From positions 2,421,226-2,485,225 of the forward strand of contig NZ_CP081183.1 of NCBI RefSeq assembly GCF_019693215.1: a stretch of 64,000 nt of DNA. The letters are read 5' to 3'. The translations under genes were made by a program, and so were the position numbers. Of the stretch, positions 9,207 through 17,330 are shown piece by piece. Source of the stretch: Salinarchaeum sp. IM2453. GTDB taxonomy: Archaea > Halobacteriota > Halobacteria > Halobacteriales > Salinarchaeaceae. Positions within the stretch are counted from its first letter, which is position 1; each line of letters opens with the position of its first letter. Below the pieces are notes generated by a model. That model searched no databases and had not been told where the DNA came from. It saw nothing but the letters and a program-made list of their open reading frames with translations.

Positions 9207-9643
9207 CGGTTCACCTCCGATGGTTCGATAAATTGAGACCAAGCAAACTGCTTAAACGGCGCTCGATCTTCGACAATCACCCACGCATCAATCATCTCAT
9301 CAACGACTGCAGCAGGTACAAGCCGCATCGCCAATGGCTCGATCTCGTGCGGAGGCGCGACCGTGAATAGATACCAACCGCCTTTCTCGAGCAATGCCTC
9401 GTGTTGTTGTTCTCGAAGATAGAACCGGCCACAACGGTCGCCTGAAATAACAACGGCAGCAGACTTAATCTCGATTTCAGTATCGCAGTCAACGTCGAGG
9501 TCTTGGAACGTCTCAATATCGTGGACCGCTGCCGTCGTAATTGCGTCCCAGTGGTCTGCAGTAGTATGCGTGAGTTCTGGGACCTTTTGGATGATTGCGC
9601 CCTCGACAGCGCTACCTCGTTGCTTTGGACTGCGCGAACTCAC
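9203..9643 (-). CDS. PD-(D/E)XK nuclease-like protein of the integrated element
   Basis: The 146-residue protein shows the layout of a Holliday-junction-resolvase-like nuclease: RGSAVEGAI with a conserved early glutamate, then TEIEIKSAAVV with an E-x-K-type motif, then GRFYLREQQHEALLEKGGWYLF, the strand-helix-strand seen after the active site in such enzymes. It overlaps both neighbours by 4 nt (ATGA), so it is the third gene of a four-gene minus-strand operon. A nuclease function is inferred from this pattern only. Confidence 0.55.
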   Translation of the reverse strand: MSSRSPKQRGSAVEGAIIQKVPELTHTTADHWDAITTAAVHDIETFQDLDVDCDTEIEIKSAAVVISGDRCGRFYLREQQHEALLEKGGWYLFTVAPPHEIEPLAMRLVPAAVVDEMIDAWVIVEDRAPFKQFAWSQFIEPSEVNR

Positions 9644-10122
9644 GCAGTCTCACCTCCACAGGTTACCTCTTGGACGTTCCGCGTTAGATGATCGCAGTTA
9701 GGGCAATGGTAGCCGTGTTTACGGTCTTCGACAGTTGTGTTGCAGGTGCCACACAAATACTCGGAGTCGTTTTCTTCTTGATCGTCCCGATCGGGCACAG
9801 TCCGTCGAGGCTGGCTGGCCATTCGCTCGTCTCGTTCTCCATGCTCTTCCAGGAACTCACGGCGTTCCTCGATCCATGCAAGAACCGTAACCCGAGGCCC
9901 GCGGTCAAGTCTTCGCTCAACTTCCTCCCATGTGTCAAGGACATCGAAGTAGTCAATCCCGCGAATGCGGGCCCGCGCCTGTAGCAGCGGACTGTGTCGA
10001 TCAGTGCTGGGAGGAACCAGTGGTTTGTCAAGAGCTTCCGCTGGGTCTTCCCCGAGCTCTTTGTGAATCTCCCGACGCCACGCAGGCTTCTCTTCGGTAA
10101 GCGACGTTGTCCGCTTATACAT
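9640..10122 (-). CDS. zinc-ribbon protein of the integrated element
   Basis: The 160-residue hypothetical protein has a charged N-terminal two-thirds, probably helical, and a C-terminal zinc ribbon with C-x2-C (YLCGTCNT) and C-x2-C (YHCPNCDH). The ATG at 10122 is preferred over two upstream GTG codons because a GGAGGTGG ribosome-binding-like sequence lies just before it. Its stop overlaps the next start by 4 nt. No specific function is recognisable; such ribbons usually bind nucleic acid or partner proteins. Confidence 0.6.
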   Translation of the reverse strand: MYKRTTSLTEEKPAWRREIHKELGEDPAEALDKPLVPPSTDRHSPLLQARARIRGIDYFDVLDTWEEVERRLDRGPRVTVLAWIEERREFLEEHGERDERMASQPRRTVPDRDDQEENDSEYLCGTCNTTVEDRKHGYHCPNCDHLTRNVQEVTCGGETA

Positions 10123-10702
10123 CGCCACCACCTCTTAATCCGCCATCAGTCGCTACCGGCTGTCCGCTATCAGAAGCGCCATCTGATGTAGAAAGCAGAA
10201 CTGGGTGATCGAACGATCCAGCAGGTCGATCAATCAGTATTACTTTCGTTTGCTCCTGAACGAGGGTTTCGATGGTCTCTGAAATTCCACTCTCAGTTGG
10301 TTGGCAGGATGTCTGCCTTGGCTCCTGCTCGGGAATTGGCTCAGGTTCAAACGTAACACACCGACAGGTATCGTTTGGACAGGTGAAGTGGCCTTTTTCA
10401 TCTGACCGTTTAGCTACCGCTTGACAATTGGGACAGGTAGCAACAACTCTGTGGGTGCCACCGTCAGTAACTGGGCCTTTACCATAGTCGATGTGGTCGT
10501 CATCGACTCGATATCCACGGTTGCGATTAGGGTGGTCTTTTGGATCAGGCAGGTTGATCTCTTTACCAGCTGCTGAACCCTTTTGGAGGCGATTTTTGCA
10601 ATCACAGGCAGGACAGCGATGAACTGTATCATTCTGATCCCCGAAGACTCGTCCATAATGTTCGGAAACCTGTGCCCCGCAGTGTTGGCACTGCGAGGTC
10701 AT
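10115..10702 (-). CDS. double zinc-ribbon protein, first gene of the element operon
   Basis: The 195-residue protein has two pairs of cysteine knuckles near the N-terminus (CQHCGAQ and CPACDCK) and another set in the middle (CPNCQ and CPND, with a following C-R-C). The C-terminal third has low complexity. It begins close to the tRNA-Pro gene and overlaps the following gene by a few bases, so it likely leads the operon of four genes. Function unknown; nucleic acid binding is plausible. Confidence 0.55.
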   Translation of the reverse strand: MTSQCQHCGAQVSEHYGRVFGDQNDTVHRCPACDCKNRLQKGSAAGKEINLPDPKDHPNRNRGYRVDDDHIDYGKGPVTDGGTHRVVATCPNCQAVAKRSDEKGHFTCPNDTCRCVTFEPEPIPEQEPRQTSCQPTESGISETIETLVQEQTKVILIDRPAGSFDHPVLLSTSDGASDSGQPVATDGGLRGGGDV

Positions 10703-10798
10703 CGGCGATCACCCGTTATTTTCAATAGCAATGAAGAAGAAATTTGACGGTATGGCCCGTCTACACCCCCCGTCAATGATCGATGAAAGACTGGGAGA

Positions 10799-10869
10799 TG
10801 GGACCGCCGAGAATTGAACTCGGGTCCAACGCACCCCATGCGCTGAGGATACCACTACCCCACGGTCCC
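10799..10869 (-). tRNA. tRNA-Pro (GGG)
   Basis: A 71-nt cloverleaf can be drawn on the minus strand. The acceptor stem pairs GGGACCG with CGGTCCC, and the D-arm contains GGGTAGTGGTATCC. The anticodon stem AGCGC/GCGTT carries the loop ATGGGGT, with anticodon GGG. The T-arm contains GTTCAAT between paired CGAG and CTCGG. CCA is not encoded. Its 3' end faces the integrated element, the usual integration side. Confidence 0.95.
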
Positions 10870-10925
10870 GCATGTGCAACCAGACACGGCCCTCAATTAA
10901 GCGCTTCGTTTGCTCCTTTATCGAG

Positions 10926-11342
10926 TCATTTGTTGTTGAATAGCCGTCGATGTTCGACACGGATACAGCGATCTTGTACTACCGTAATCCCATGTTCTCG
11001 AGCCCGGTCTGCCGCCTCGTCGTGCTCAATGCCCTGTTGTAGCCACAATACACATACATCGTCCCGATCAAGCACTGCATCTACAATCTGAGGGATTTCA
11101 TTAGGAGGGCGAAAAACGTTAACGATGTCAATTGATTCCTCGACATTTGCAAGAGAGTCGTATGCTGGTTTTCCTAGAACTTCGTCGACTGTTGGATTGA
11201 TTGGAATAATTTCAAAGCCGTTCGCCATCATGTACTTCGGTACAGTTCGTGCAGCCTTCCCCGGAGTGGTTGAGCAGCCAACCACAGCGATAGTATCGAG
11301 TGAGAGGATTTCTCGCAGTTGCGCGCTACTTTCGTGTGTCAT
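10926..11342 (-). CDS. CoA-binding domain protein (YccU-type)
   Basis: The 138-residue protein is a single Rossmann-like CoA-binding domain related to bacterial YccU and to the N-terminal part of succinyl-CoA synthetase alpha. It shows IAVVGCSTTPGKAARTVPKY, then GFEIIPINPTVDEVLGKPAY, then DIVNVFRPPNEIPQIVDAV and a WLQQGI strand, all in family order. I chose the ATG at 11342, which leaves a normal N-terminus; the frame extends ten codons further upstream without domain content. It is monocistronic. Confidence 0.85.
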   Translation of the reverse strand: MTHESSAQLREILSLDTIAVVGCSTTPGKAARTVPKYMMANGFEIIPINPTVDEVLGKPAYDSLANVEESIDIVNVFRPPNEIPQIVDAVLDRDDVCVLWLQQGIEHDEAADRAREHGITVVQDRCIRVEHRRLFNNK

Positions 11343-11445
11343 ACATGGACTCCACATAATGAGATAAAACACGATACTCTTGAATATTCCGTGACACTGC
11401 TTCTAAGATGGTAAATCAATACTATCAATGATGGCAATCATGGGT

Positions 11446-11549
11446 CTACAGAGAAAGCAAACAGAGTGCCTCGGGGTCGCTCGAAAATCGAAGAGTTCCA
11501 TGATAACGAGATGTTTTGCGTCTCGAAATACTTGACCCTAAGGTACTCC
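11446..11549. repeat. palindromic element copy (family A, IS200/IS605-like)
   Basis: The copy begins acagagaaagcaaacagagtg, then cctcggggtc, an inner hairpin-forming region, and the imperfect closing arm gaccctaagg. The same arrangement recurs at 17688-17800 in opposite orientation, at 31694-31862, and as shorter hairpins elsewhere in the window. It has no coding capacity. Confidence 0.6.
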
Positions 11550-11669
11550 ACTCAAGAGGTATTTTTGAGTTATTGGCGTATCCGAAGACTATTTGAAGAA
11601 AATAATAGCTTCTCGCCATCAACGAACAGGACATGCAACAGGGAAAAGCAAGAGATGAACGTCACGAAT

Positions 11670-12302
11670 TCACCGAGTTGGAAGTCCGGAACTACGGACG
11701 GTTTTCTTACCATCTTGCTCATCAACCTCAATCATACCATCGAAGAGCTGCTTGAGTGTATTCACTTCCTGCTCATCATGTGTTGTAGGATCAATGACAT
11801 AAATTCCTAACGCGTCAGCACTCGAAATTCGGCCGGTGAATACGTGGAGAAATCGAAAAACCGTCTGTAGATCAGAGTACATAAGTAATGTTGAAATTGA
11901 GTGCAGCAAGACTCGATTGCGTTTAATTCCCTGATTTTCATAGAAATCTTCCAGTAATTCGGAGAGATTGATTCCAATTCCGGTCATATCAACAGGAGAA
12001 GATGCGTATTTGATATGCCGCGTATCTTCAGTATTACTCATCCCCTGCTGTCGACTTACGCAGTCGACTACTGCGACAGGAACATCATCAACAGATCGAT
12101 TGATTCGATCCTCGTATTTTGAAAGCGTCTTCTTGGAATTATCTTTTGTTGTAACAATGATTGCCCCTTCATCATTGCGGGTTCCTTGGGCAAGAATGTC
12201 ATATGCAAGAGATTGTTTGCCGGTCATAGGTGGGCCAGATATGAGAATATTCGACCCTGGCGCGATAACCGTATCCTCAAGCACATCTCCGATATCGTAC
12301 AT
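11670..12302 (-). CDS. RecA-superfamily ATPase, KaiC/RadA-like haloarchaeal protein
   Basis: The 210-residue protein has a P-loop, ISGPPMTGKQS, a few residues after its start, followed by the alternating strands of a RecA fold (GAIIVTTKD, VAVVDCVS, RVLLHSISTLLMY). It resembles the single-domain KaiC-like proteins (DUF7504-type) numerous in haloarchaea and often tied to signalling or gene regulation. The second Walker motif is weak. I use the ATG at 12302, since the preceding six codons add nothing. Its C-terminus lies next to a family A repeat. Confidence 0.65.
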   Translation of the reverse strand: MYDIGDVLEDTVIAPGSNILISGPPMTGKQSLAYDILAQGTRNDEGAIIVTTKDNSKKTLSKYEDRINRSVDDVPVAVVDCVSRQQGMSNTEDTRHIKYASSPVDMTGIGINLSELLEDFYENQGIKRNRVLLHSISTLLMYSDLQTVFRFLHVFTGRISSADALGIYVIDPTTHDEQEVNTLKQLFDGMIEVDEQDGKKTVRSSGLPTR

Positions 12303-12461
12303 AAATACTATACCCCACATCCCTTCGCTGGGTTGGCTCTACGTAGAAGTACTTTTGATGGGCACATAGTATTTTTGATCCATTGGACGGCATGCTCGCA
12401 CATTTTCTCCGACATAAGTACATTATATCTGCGCATAATGAGCGTATCGCTTTTGTCTGTT

Positions 12462-13301
12462 TTATGAAAGCACAACGGTGAGTCTGCCAACAATGAATGC
12501 TACTGCGGCAGCAAACATTGCGTACTTCATGTATATTTGTCCGATGGTTGGATCGTCATAACTCCGATAGCCAGCATATCCGAGCAAAGCGACAGCTGGA
12601 ACCAGCACAACTAGATAGCCGATCTCCAATGCACCCTGTAGATACGGCATTGGACTCGCAAGAATAGCTATTGCAAGCAATCCGTTGCTAAGGTGTATTG
12701 CCTTTCGTTCACCGATTGCCATCGGGAGCGTGTAGAGATCCTCTTCACGATCCCCTTCGATATCTTCAACATCTTTTACGATCTCACGAGAAAGCGTCGC
12801 AAGTGCAGCGAGTAAGAACAATGCACCGACTGTCCAGTTGATCTGACCGATAGCCCCCGCCCCAAAGAGAAAAGTGCTTCCCCCAAGCCCGGCGACAATA
12901 ACGTTTCCAGCACCTGGTAATCCTTTAAATACTGAGGTATATGTGAGTAGTGCAATAAGATTGATGCCCGCAATAATGAGTGCTGGTAGCGGCAGCGTTA
13001 GGGCTAACAGAACAGCAATAATCATTAGCGCAATGCTGAATACCAGCGCTTGTGTCGGTGATACTGCACCACGAGGAATTGGACGATCGGGTGCATTGAT
13101 CTCATCAATCTCACGATCAAAGTAGTCGTTGACTCCATTTCCTGCACCGGTGGCCAGTACTGTTGCGCCAACCGCTGCTCCGACGGCAGCGATATCCGCT
13201 GGAACACCAGCGGCAACAAATGCGCCAATGAACGTCAGTACGCCAGCAACAAGCGCATTCACTGGACGTGTAATCTCGACCAGCCCGCGAATAGTCTCCA
13301 T
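12462..13301 (-). CDS. geranylgeranylglycerol-phosphate geranylgeranyltransferase (UbiA family)
   Basis: This membrane prenyltransferase adds the second geranylgeranyl chain to make the archaeal core lipid DGGGP. The 279-residue protein has the two aspartate-rich Mg-diphosphate motifs: GNGVNDYFDREID and KDVEDIEGDREED. Between and after them are about eight to nine hydrophobic segments, and the early ITRPVNALVAG segment is typical of the DGGGP synthase branch. Length and motif order match the family. It seems to stand alone. Confidence 0.88.
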   Translation of the reverse strand: METIRGLVEITRPVNALVAGVLTFIGAFVAAGVPADIAAVGAAVGATVLATGAGNGVNDYFDREIDEINAPDRPIPRGAVSPTQALVFSIALMIIAVLLALTLPLPALIIAGINLIALLTYTSVFKGLPGAGNVIVAGLGGSTFLFGAGAIGQINWTVGALFLLAALATLSREIVKDVEDIEGDREEDLYTLPMAIGERKAIHLSNGLLAIAILASPMPYLQGALEIGYLVVLVPAVALLGYAGYRSYDDPTIGQIYMKYAMFAAAVAFIVGRLTVVLS

Positions 13302-13535
13302 GTGTCTGGTAGGAATGCCCTCGGAGTAAAAAGCGACCGATTTGTTTTGCTGAATGTAAACACGTGATAAAGCATGGTGTACTGCTCCGGAGGTAATCCC
13401 CGAGACAGTTTGCCTGCTATCTCTGTAGGCGAGAATAGCTGATACTGAGACACTACGTTGATGCTATCAAAGAGGCCTGGGCTACGTTATGTATGAGTCT
13501 GCTAATCGAAACCAGACGTAGCGTTGAATCAGCAC

Positions 13536-13543
13536 GTTTAAAC
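13536..13543 (+). promoter_or_regulatory. TATA-like box of tRNA-Arg
   Basis: The sequence gtttaaac lies about 26 bp before the first base of the tRNA, the expected archaeal TATA distance if transcription starts at or near the mature 5' end. Confidence 0.4.
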
Positions 13544-13568
13544 CAATCCCCTGTTACTTTACATATGC

Positions 13569-13643
13569 GGGCGCTTAGCTCAGCTTGGACAGAGCGAGTG
13601 GCTTCGGACCACTAGGTCGCGGGTTCAAATCCTGCAGCGCCCA
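13569..13643 (+). tRNA. tRNA-Arg (TCG)
   Basis: The 75-nt cloverleaf has acceptor stem GGGCGCT/AGCGCCC and a D-arm GCTC/GAGC. The anticodon stem AGTGG/CCACT carries the loop CTTCGGA, with anticodon TCG, and the T-arm is GCGGG/CCTGC with loop TTCAAAT. CCA is not encoded. The last 15 bases (13629-13643) recur at 14649-14663, so the gene has served as an integration site. Confidence 0.95.
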
Positions 13644-13884
13644 TCCAGCGAACACTTCTTTCGGATTCACTGTACGGCGCTCCGATTGTACCCTGTATCT
13701 CGTCTGAACCCGTCAGATCCAGTGGTCCGTTTTGAGGACGAAGCCCCATTACGACGACGGGATACGTTGCTGCACGAACGCAAGGTGTTTGCTTTCGTCC
13801 GATAGCTGATGAGGCGAGTGGTATCCACGAGAATTCGCGTACAGCCAAACAGGTGGCCATTCAGAAAATTAATCGGCCATTGAG

Positions 13885-14301
13885 CTAGCGTGTGTCGAAC
13901 AAGTCAATCACATCACTTGTCGAGTACGTCTCAACCAGATCCTGCTCCACGAAGTCGGAATCATCGCTCCAGATGGCCGCATCGCAGGCAATCGCGCAAG
14001 CCAGATAGAGCACATCGTCCGGATCGGTGTCCCCAATTGCTCTGTCCGCACTCTCGATGGCTGGATAAAACTCGCTGGCGGGGACAACATCGATATACTG
14101 GAATAAAAGATTGATGAACTGTGCCACTCGATCCGGTTCCATCCCGGATTTCTCGACGATCAGGTCCTGATAGTTCTCGATTTCGTCATGGACGAATGCG
14201 GGTGTCAACAGGTCTGGTTCGAGCGTGACGATGAGTTCTCGCGTTTTCGAATCAGCAATGAGTGCGGAGATGACGACATTGGCGTCGATGACTAGCTTCA
14301 T
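13885..14301 (-). CDS. PIN-domain ribonuclease toxin
   Basis: The 138-residue protein is a PIN-domain RNase of the VapC-like toxins, which cleave RNA when not held by their antitoxin. It starts MKLVIDANVVISALI with the first catalytic aspartate (Asp6), has a glutamate in FVHDEIENYQD, and ends with TDPDDVLYLACAI and IWSDDSDF, which supply the remaining acidic residues. The antitoxin gene lies 9 bp upstream, in the same operon. Both lie between the tRNA-Arg att repeats, so a role in stabilising that small island is plausible. Confidence 0.82.
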   Translation of the reverse strand: MKLVIDANVVISALIADSKTRELIVTLEPDLLTPAFVHDEIENYQDLIVEKSGMEPDRVAQFINLLFQYIDVVPASEFYPAIESADRAIGDTDPDDVLYLACAIACDAAIWSDDSDFVEQDLVETYSTSDVIDLFDTR

Positions 14302-14310
14302 TTGTTGTCT

Positions 14311-14541
14311 CTACGCTGATTTCTCGTCAACGCGCTTGCGTCCGCTCTCGTTGATTTTCTGAGCAATCTCCTCCACATCGCTCTCTGTGAGTTCGCTCTC
14401 ATTAGTGAGTTCTTCCATCACTTCTAGGGTCTCAATCTTCTCTTGGATGGCCTGCCGCGTGACCTCACTCCAGTTGATTTCCGGATGCTTTTCCATGCGC
14501 TCTTTGAGGTCGTTATCCACGTTGACGGTAATGCTCGGCAT
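14311..14541 (-). CDS. RHH-type antitoxin partner of PIN toxin
   Basis: The 76-residue protein starts MPSITVNVDNDLKERM, a ribbon-helix-helix strand and first helix, then INWSEVTRQAIQEKIE, the second helix. The acidic C-terminus would fold onto the toxin. The ATG at 14541 is used because the strand begins there; six upstream codons in frame are unlikely to be translated. It precedes the toxin gene by 9 bp, the normal antitoxin-first order. Confidence 0.78.
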   Translation of the reverse strand: MPSITVNVDNDLKERMEKHPEINWSEVTRQAIQEKIETLEVMEELTNESELTESDVEEIAQKINESGRKRVDEKSA

Positions 14542-14648
14542 ACAGAAATCTATGAGCACACAGATTACTGTACTTTTCGGTGTATCTCAAATCCCTCCAA
14601 TTCGAACGCCCCACGCCTCGGAGTTGATTCGTTCGACAGTCAATCCGG

Positions 14649-14663
14649 ATCCTGCAGCGCCCA
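14649..14663. repeat. att-like copy of tRNA-Arg 3' end
   Basis: The sequence atcctgcagcgccca is identical to the last 15 bases of the tRNA-Arg gene including the discriminator base. It marks the far end of the small island. Confidence 0.7.
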
Positions 14664-14737
14664 CTTAGCCTCATGTTGCTCCGGATACGCAAGATGGCGT
14701 AGGAGTTTTTTTGAAATTTTGGGTGGAAAGGGGTAGA

Positions 14738-14925
14738 GTTTCAGGTTCGCAGTCTGGTCGGCATGACCAGACCGCTGGCGGGGTCGTCCGAAAATCAAAG
14801 ATTTTCGTGATGACGAGACTCTTCGATTCTCGAACCACCAAGCCGCCGTCTCCGATCCCGGCATGTGATTCAGCGGTACCGGGCTGATCGGAATCCACAA
14901 CCAGCGGCCCGAAGGGATGCAAGAG
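14738..14925. repeat. family B repeat element (degenerate)
   Basis: The block has the order tcaggttcgcagtctggtcg, catgaccagac, then a hairpin around aaaatcaaagattttcgtgatgac, then ggaatccacaaccagcgg. The same order is found at 48690-48850, 52204-52400 and 54996-55230. It is non-coding and fills most of the 500-bp gap between two toxin-antitoxin pairs. It resembles palindromic remnants of IS200/IS605-type elements in haloarchaea. Confidence 0.6.
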
Positions 14926-15066
14926 CGTAGCGAGCCGTTCCTCGACACAGATCGACTGACGGTCCAGCTGGTCAGCAACGAAGATATCTTCTTGTTCAAG
15001 ACGATCGCAGGCCGCGACGACGACATCGAGGACATGAATATGCTCGTGCAAACCGGCCTCGATTAC

Positions 15067-15450
15067 CTATCTCGATGTGGTATCTTCGAGCGAGATCCGG
15101 TCATCAGTAACATCGTCAAACGACTTATCGGATGAGATGATCGGATCACCGTTAGCGTAGGCGACGTGATAGGCATCAAAGGCGGTGAGACCATGCTGCT
15201 CCATGTAGTCTGCTGCCTGAAACAAAACTCTTTCATCTTCGGGCACAGACGCGATTTCGAGGGCATAGCTGAGCGCCTCCACCCTATCGAATTCGAATCG
15301 ATCTGAGATCATCAGCAACTCCAGCAGTGTCCTTCGCGAGGTGTAAATCTCGCCGGCGTTTTCCCTTGCGATCGTCTCTGCTCGTTCTTGGAGCCAGTCG
15401 TCGTCCTTTACGAGTGCGATGAAAAAATCCGTGTCAGCGTAGATCATCAA
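15067..15450 (-). CDS. vapC: VapC-type PIN-domain toxin
   Basis: The 127-residue PIN-domain RNase begins MMIYADTDFFIALVKDD (Asp6 and Asp8 in the first strand), carries a conserved glutamate in TSRRTLLELLMI and ends with TAFDAYHVAYANGDPIISSDKSF, the usual final acidic cluster. Its ATG overlaps the antitoxin stop by 4 nt. It is a second toxin-antitoxin module, outside the 1-kb att island, and of a different PIN subgroup from the first. Confidence 0.88.
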   Translation of the reverse strand: MMIYADTDFFIALVKDDDWLQERAETIARENAGEIYTSRRTLLELLMISDRFEFDRVEALSYALEIASVPEDERVLFQAADYMEQHGLTAFDAYHVAYANGDPIISSDKSFDDVTDDRISLEDTTSR

Positions 15451-15707
15451 TGCTCCGGCTCAGCAACTTCCTCGATGGCATCCTTACGAGCAGCGTTGCG
15501 TGCTTCTTGTTTAATCTCCGCGATAGATTTTCCTTCGAAGGCATCGCCAACGGCGTCACGGAGTCCTTCTATTGGATCTTCTTTCAGGGGGATCAACTCA
15601 ACCCGATCGTTGAGTTCGACGATGCGATAGCGATCTCCGTACTTTTCGCGGATCTCGTGTGGTATGACGATTCGTCCACGACCGTCAGCCTCGGCTGTTT
15701 TGCTCAT
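15447..15707 (-). CDS. vapB: AbrB/SpoVT-type antitoxin
   Basis: The 86-residue protein begins MSKTAEADGRGRIVIPHEIR, the swapped-hairpin AbrB motif that binds DNA, followed by YRIVELNDRVELIPL. The C-terminal half is a charged helix that would bind the toxin. I chose the internal ATG at 15707 because the AbrB fold starts there; the frame extends 14 codons further upstream but those lack conserved content. It overlaps the toxin start by 4 nt. Confidence 0.85.
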   Translation of the reverse strand: MSKTAEADGRGRIVIPHEIREKYGDRYRIVELNDRVELIPLKEDPIEGLRDAVGDAFEGKSIAEIKQEARNAARKDAIEEVAEPEH

Positions 15708-15789
15708 GATGCTATTATCTAATTTGGGAGGATATAAAAACCTTCCCACGTATCAGTTTTAGTTCCCCAGAGTTCATGTCTGTCAACAA

Positions 15790-15849
15790 CTCGATCCGGT
15801 TTCGTCCCGGATTTCTCGACGATCAGGTCCTGATGTTCTCGATTTCCGG
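15790..15849 (-). pseudogene. fragment of a PIN-toxin gene
   Basis: About 60 bp closely match 14127-14187, the middle of the PIN toxin gene (segment EIENYQDLIVEKSG), with a one-base deletion that destroys the frame. Nothing of the rest of the gene remains. It abuts the 5' end of the broken ATPase gene and so marks a recombination junction. Confidence 0.65.
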
Positions 15850-17191
15850 ATGGGAACGAGTAAGATGGACAAAGATACGGCGGACGAGTTCGGGACTAGC
15901 CTTCGGGACCGCGGCGCAACCGTCGAAGACCACAGCATCACCGCGCCGCTGAGTGCGTACACCAATCAGGTCAAGGAATCGACCGCCATCCCGACGATGT
16001 CAGTTCTTCCAGAGGCTGAGCAGGTCGTGATCGGTGAAGACGACGAGATGATTCTCGTTGCCACTGACGAACCCACACCAGAGGTTCTGGACCACTGTCT
16101 TGAAACGATCGAGGACTACATCGAGACTGTCAAGAACCACGGACATATCCAGTCGGAGACCGCAGTGATGGCGCAGATGTACGAGGCGTTCCTCTACAGG
16201 TTCTGGGGCCCCGTTCGCCAACCAGTACGCGGAGGCGATGTCGTCGCCATCGCGGACGCTTGAAAACGTCTTGCAGCACCTCTACATCGAAGGCAAAAGC
16301 GACGCCAGGAAGGACAAGCTCACCGAGTACATCCTTCGACTCATCTCTGACAACACCGTTATCTCAGGGATAGACGCAGACGAGGTCGGGGTTAAAGAGG
16401 TACGCGGTATCCGCGAGTGGGACACGTGCTTCCCGTACGCCATCATCGATGCAGAGAAGGAGAAGATTCAGCGGTGGAGCCCAATTCGGAACTACTGGGG
16501 CGACTGGACACCGACCAGCGTCGATCAGCCATGCTTGATCTTCACAACGAACGACGCGCTTCCGAAGTCGGAGTTCCGAAATCGGATGAAGATTCTGAGT
16601 ATGGACGTTTCGTTCCCGTCTAACCCGGAGGATCCGGGGTTCCGCGAGGCACAAGAAGATCTCGCGGAGGTGCTGGAACGGCAAAACCCGATCTTCAGTT
16701 ACATCGCTCGTCGGATGCTCACCGAACAGCCATGGACTGACGGCAATGGTACGGTAGAGGACGTTCGCCGTATCTTCCGAAAATTCTACGAGGAAGCCGA
16801 CCGACTCCAGCCAGAATACTTCCCCGCTGAGGAACCGGCAGAGAAAACATACGACACGGGACGGATCAAGTGGCAGCGAGACATTCGGGGCGGTCGTGTC
16901 ACGTTCAAGTCTGAACCAGATGCCATCACAGCTGAATTCGACCGCGAAGAGTACGAGGTGTACGACTACGAAAAACGTTTGCCCAAGCGGTTCATGTCTG
17001 AGAGGTCCTCCACAAGTGTCTACATCGGCGCACCAGAGGAATTCGCCGAGTGGATCGGATACTCCGTTGACGAGTTACTAAATGGTGCTACTGAGACGAA
17101 CACTGATGTCTCCCAGCAGAATAGAGGATCGAGAGACGGCGAGGCTAAGGCTGAATCAACCGGCTTCCTCACACGATTGCTTGGCAGGTGA
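15850..17191 (+). pseudogene. frameshifted, 5'-truncated ATPase-like gene
   Basis: Two reading frames (15850-16263 and 16238-17191) form one coding sequence interrupted by a one-base insertion in the run tggggcccc near 16205. Dropping one G joins ETAVMAQMYEAFLYRFW to APFANQYAEAMSSPSRTLEN without interruption. The second part has LYIEGKSDARKDKL, which looks like a P-loop region whose expected GK is replaced by RK. It also has PYAIIDAEKE, a possible Walker B, and CLIFTTNDALPK, like the sensor/motif C of superfamily-3-type ATPases. The 5' end is lost at the junction with the PIN fragment. The original protein was probably larger. Its function is not recognised; the ATPase reading is inference. 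Confidence 0.6.
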
Positions 17192-17330
17192 CCGATCCTA
17201 TAGTTACCGGTATAATTGCGGTTGTGACGCGAAGGTACCAATCGTGAGCTGACCACAGTTCCTCGATGGCTTCGTCGATACAGTAAACACAATGCATTCA
17301 GCGAGTGAATTCATGAATCATCGACCGACA

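Larger units (their letters stand above)
13629..14663. mobile_element. 1-kb island between tRNA-Arg att repeats
   Basis: The 15-bp sequence atcctgcagcgccca is present at the tRNA-Arg 3' end (13629-13643) and again at 14649-14663. Between the copies lies a PIN toxin/antitoxin pair and nothing else recognisable. A direct repeat of a tRNA 3' end is the classic scar of tyrosine-integrase insertion. There is no integrase inside, so this would be a deleted or non-autonomous element. Confidence 0.65.

Noticed and set aside
10799-10869. att duplicate of tRNA-Pro near the integrase
   Set aside because: I searched 5768-7352 by eye for a copy of the tRNA 3' end in either direction and found none, so the integration claim rests only on context.
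14640-15051. Long minus-strand reading frames in the gap between toxin-antitoxin pairs
   Set aside because: They are composed of family B repeat sequence read through; the same peptides appear at the other copies, and there is no domain content.
16238-17191. Independent gene starting at an ATG inside the preceding frame
   Set aside because: Reading through with one G removed gives a continuous protein-like segment on both sides, so a frameshift explains it better.
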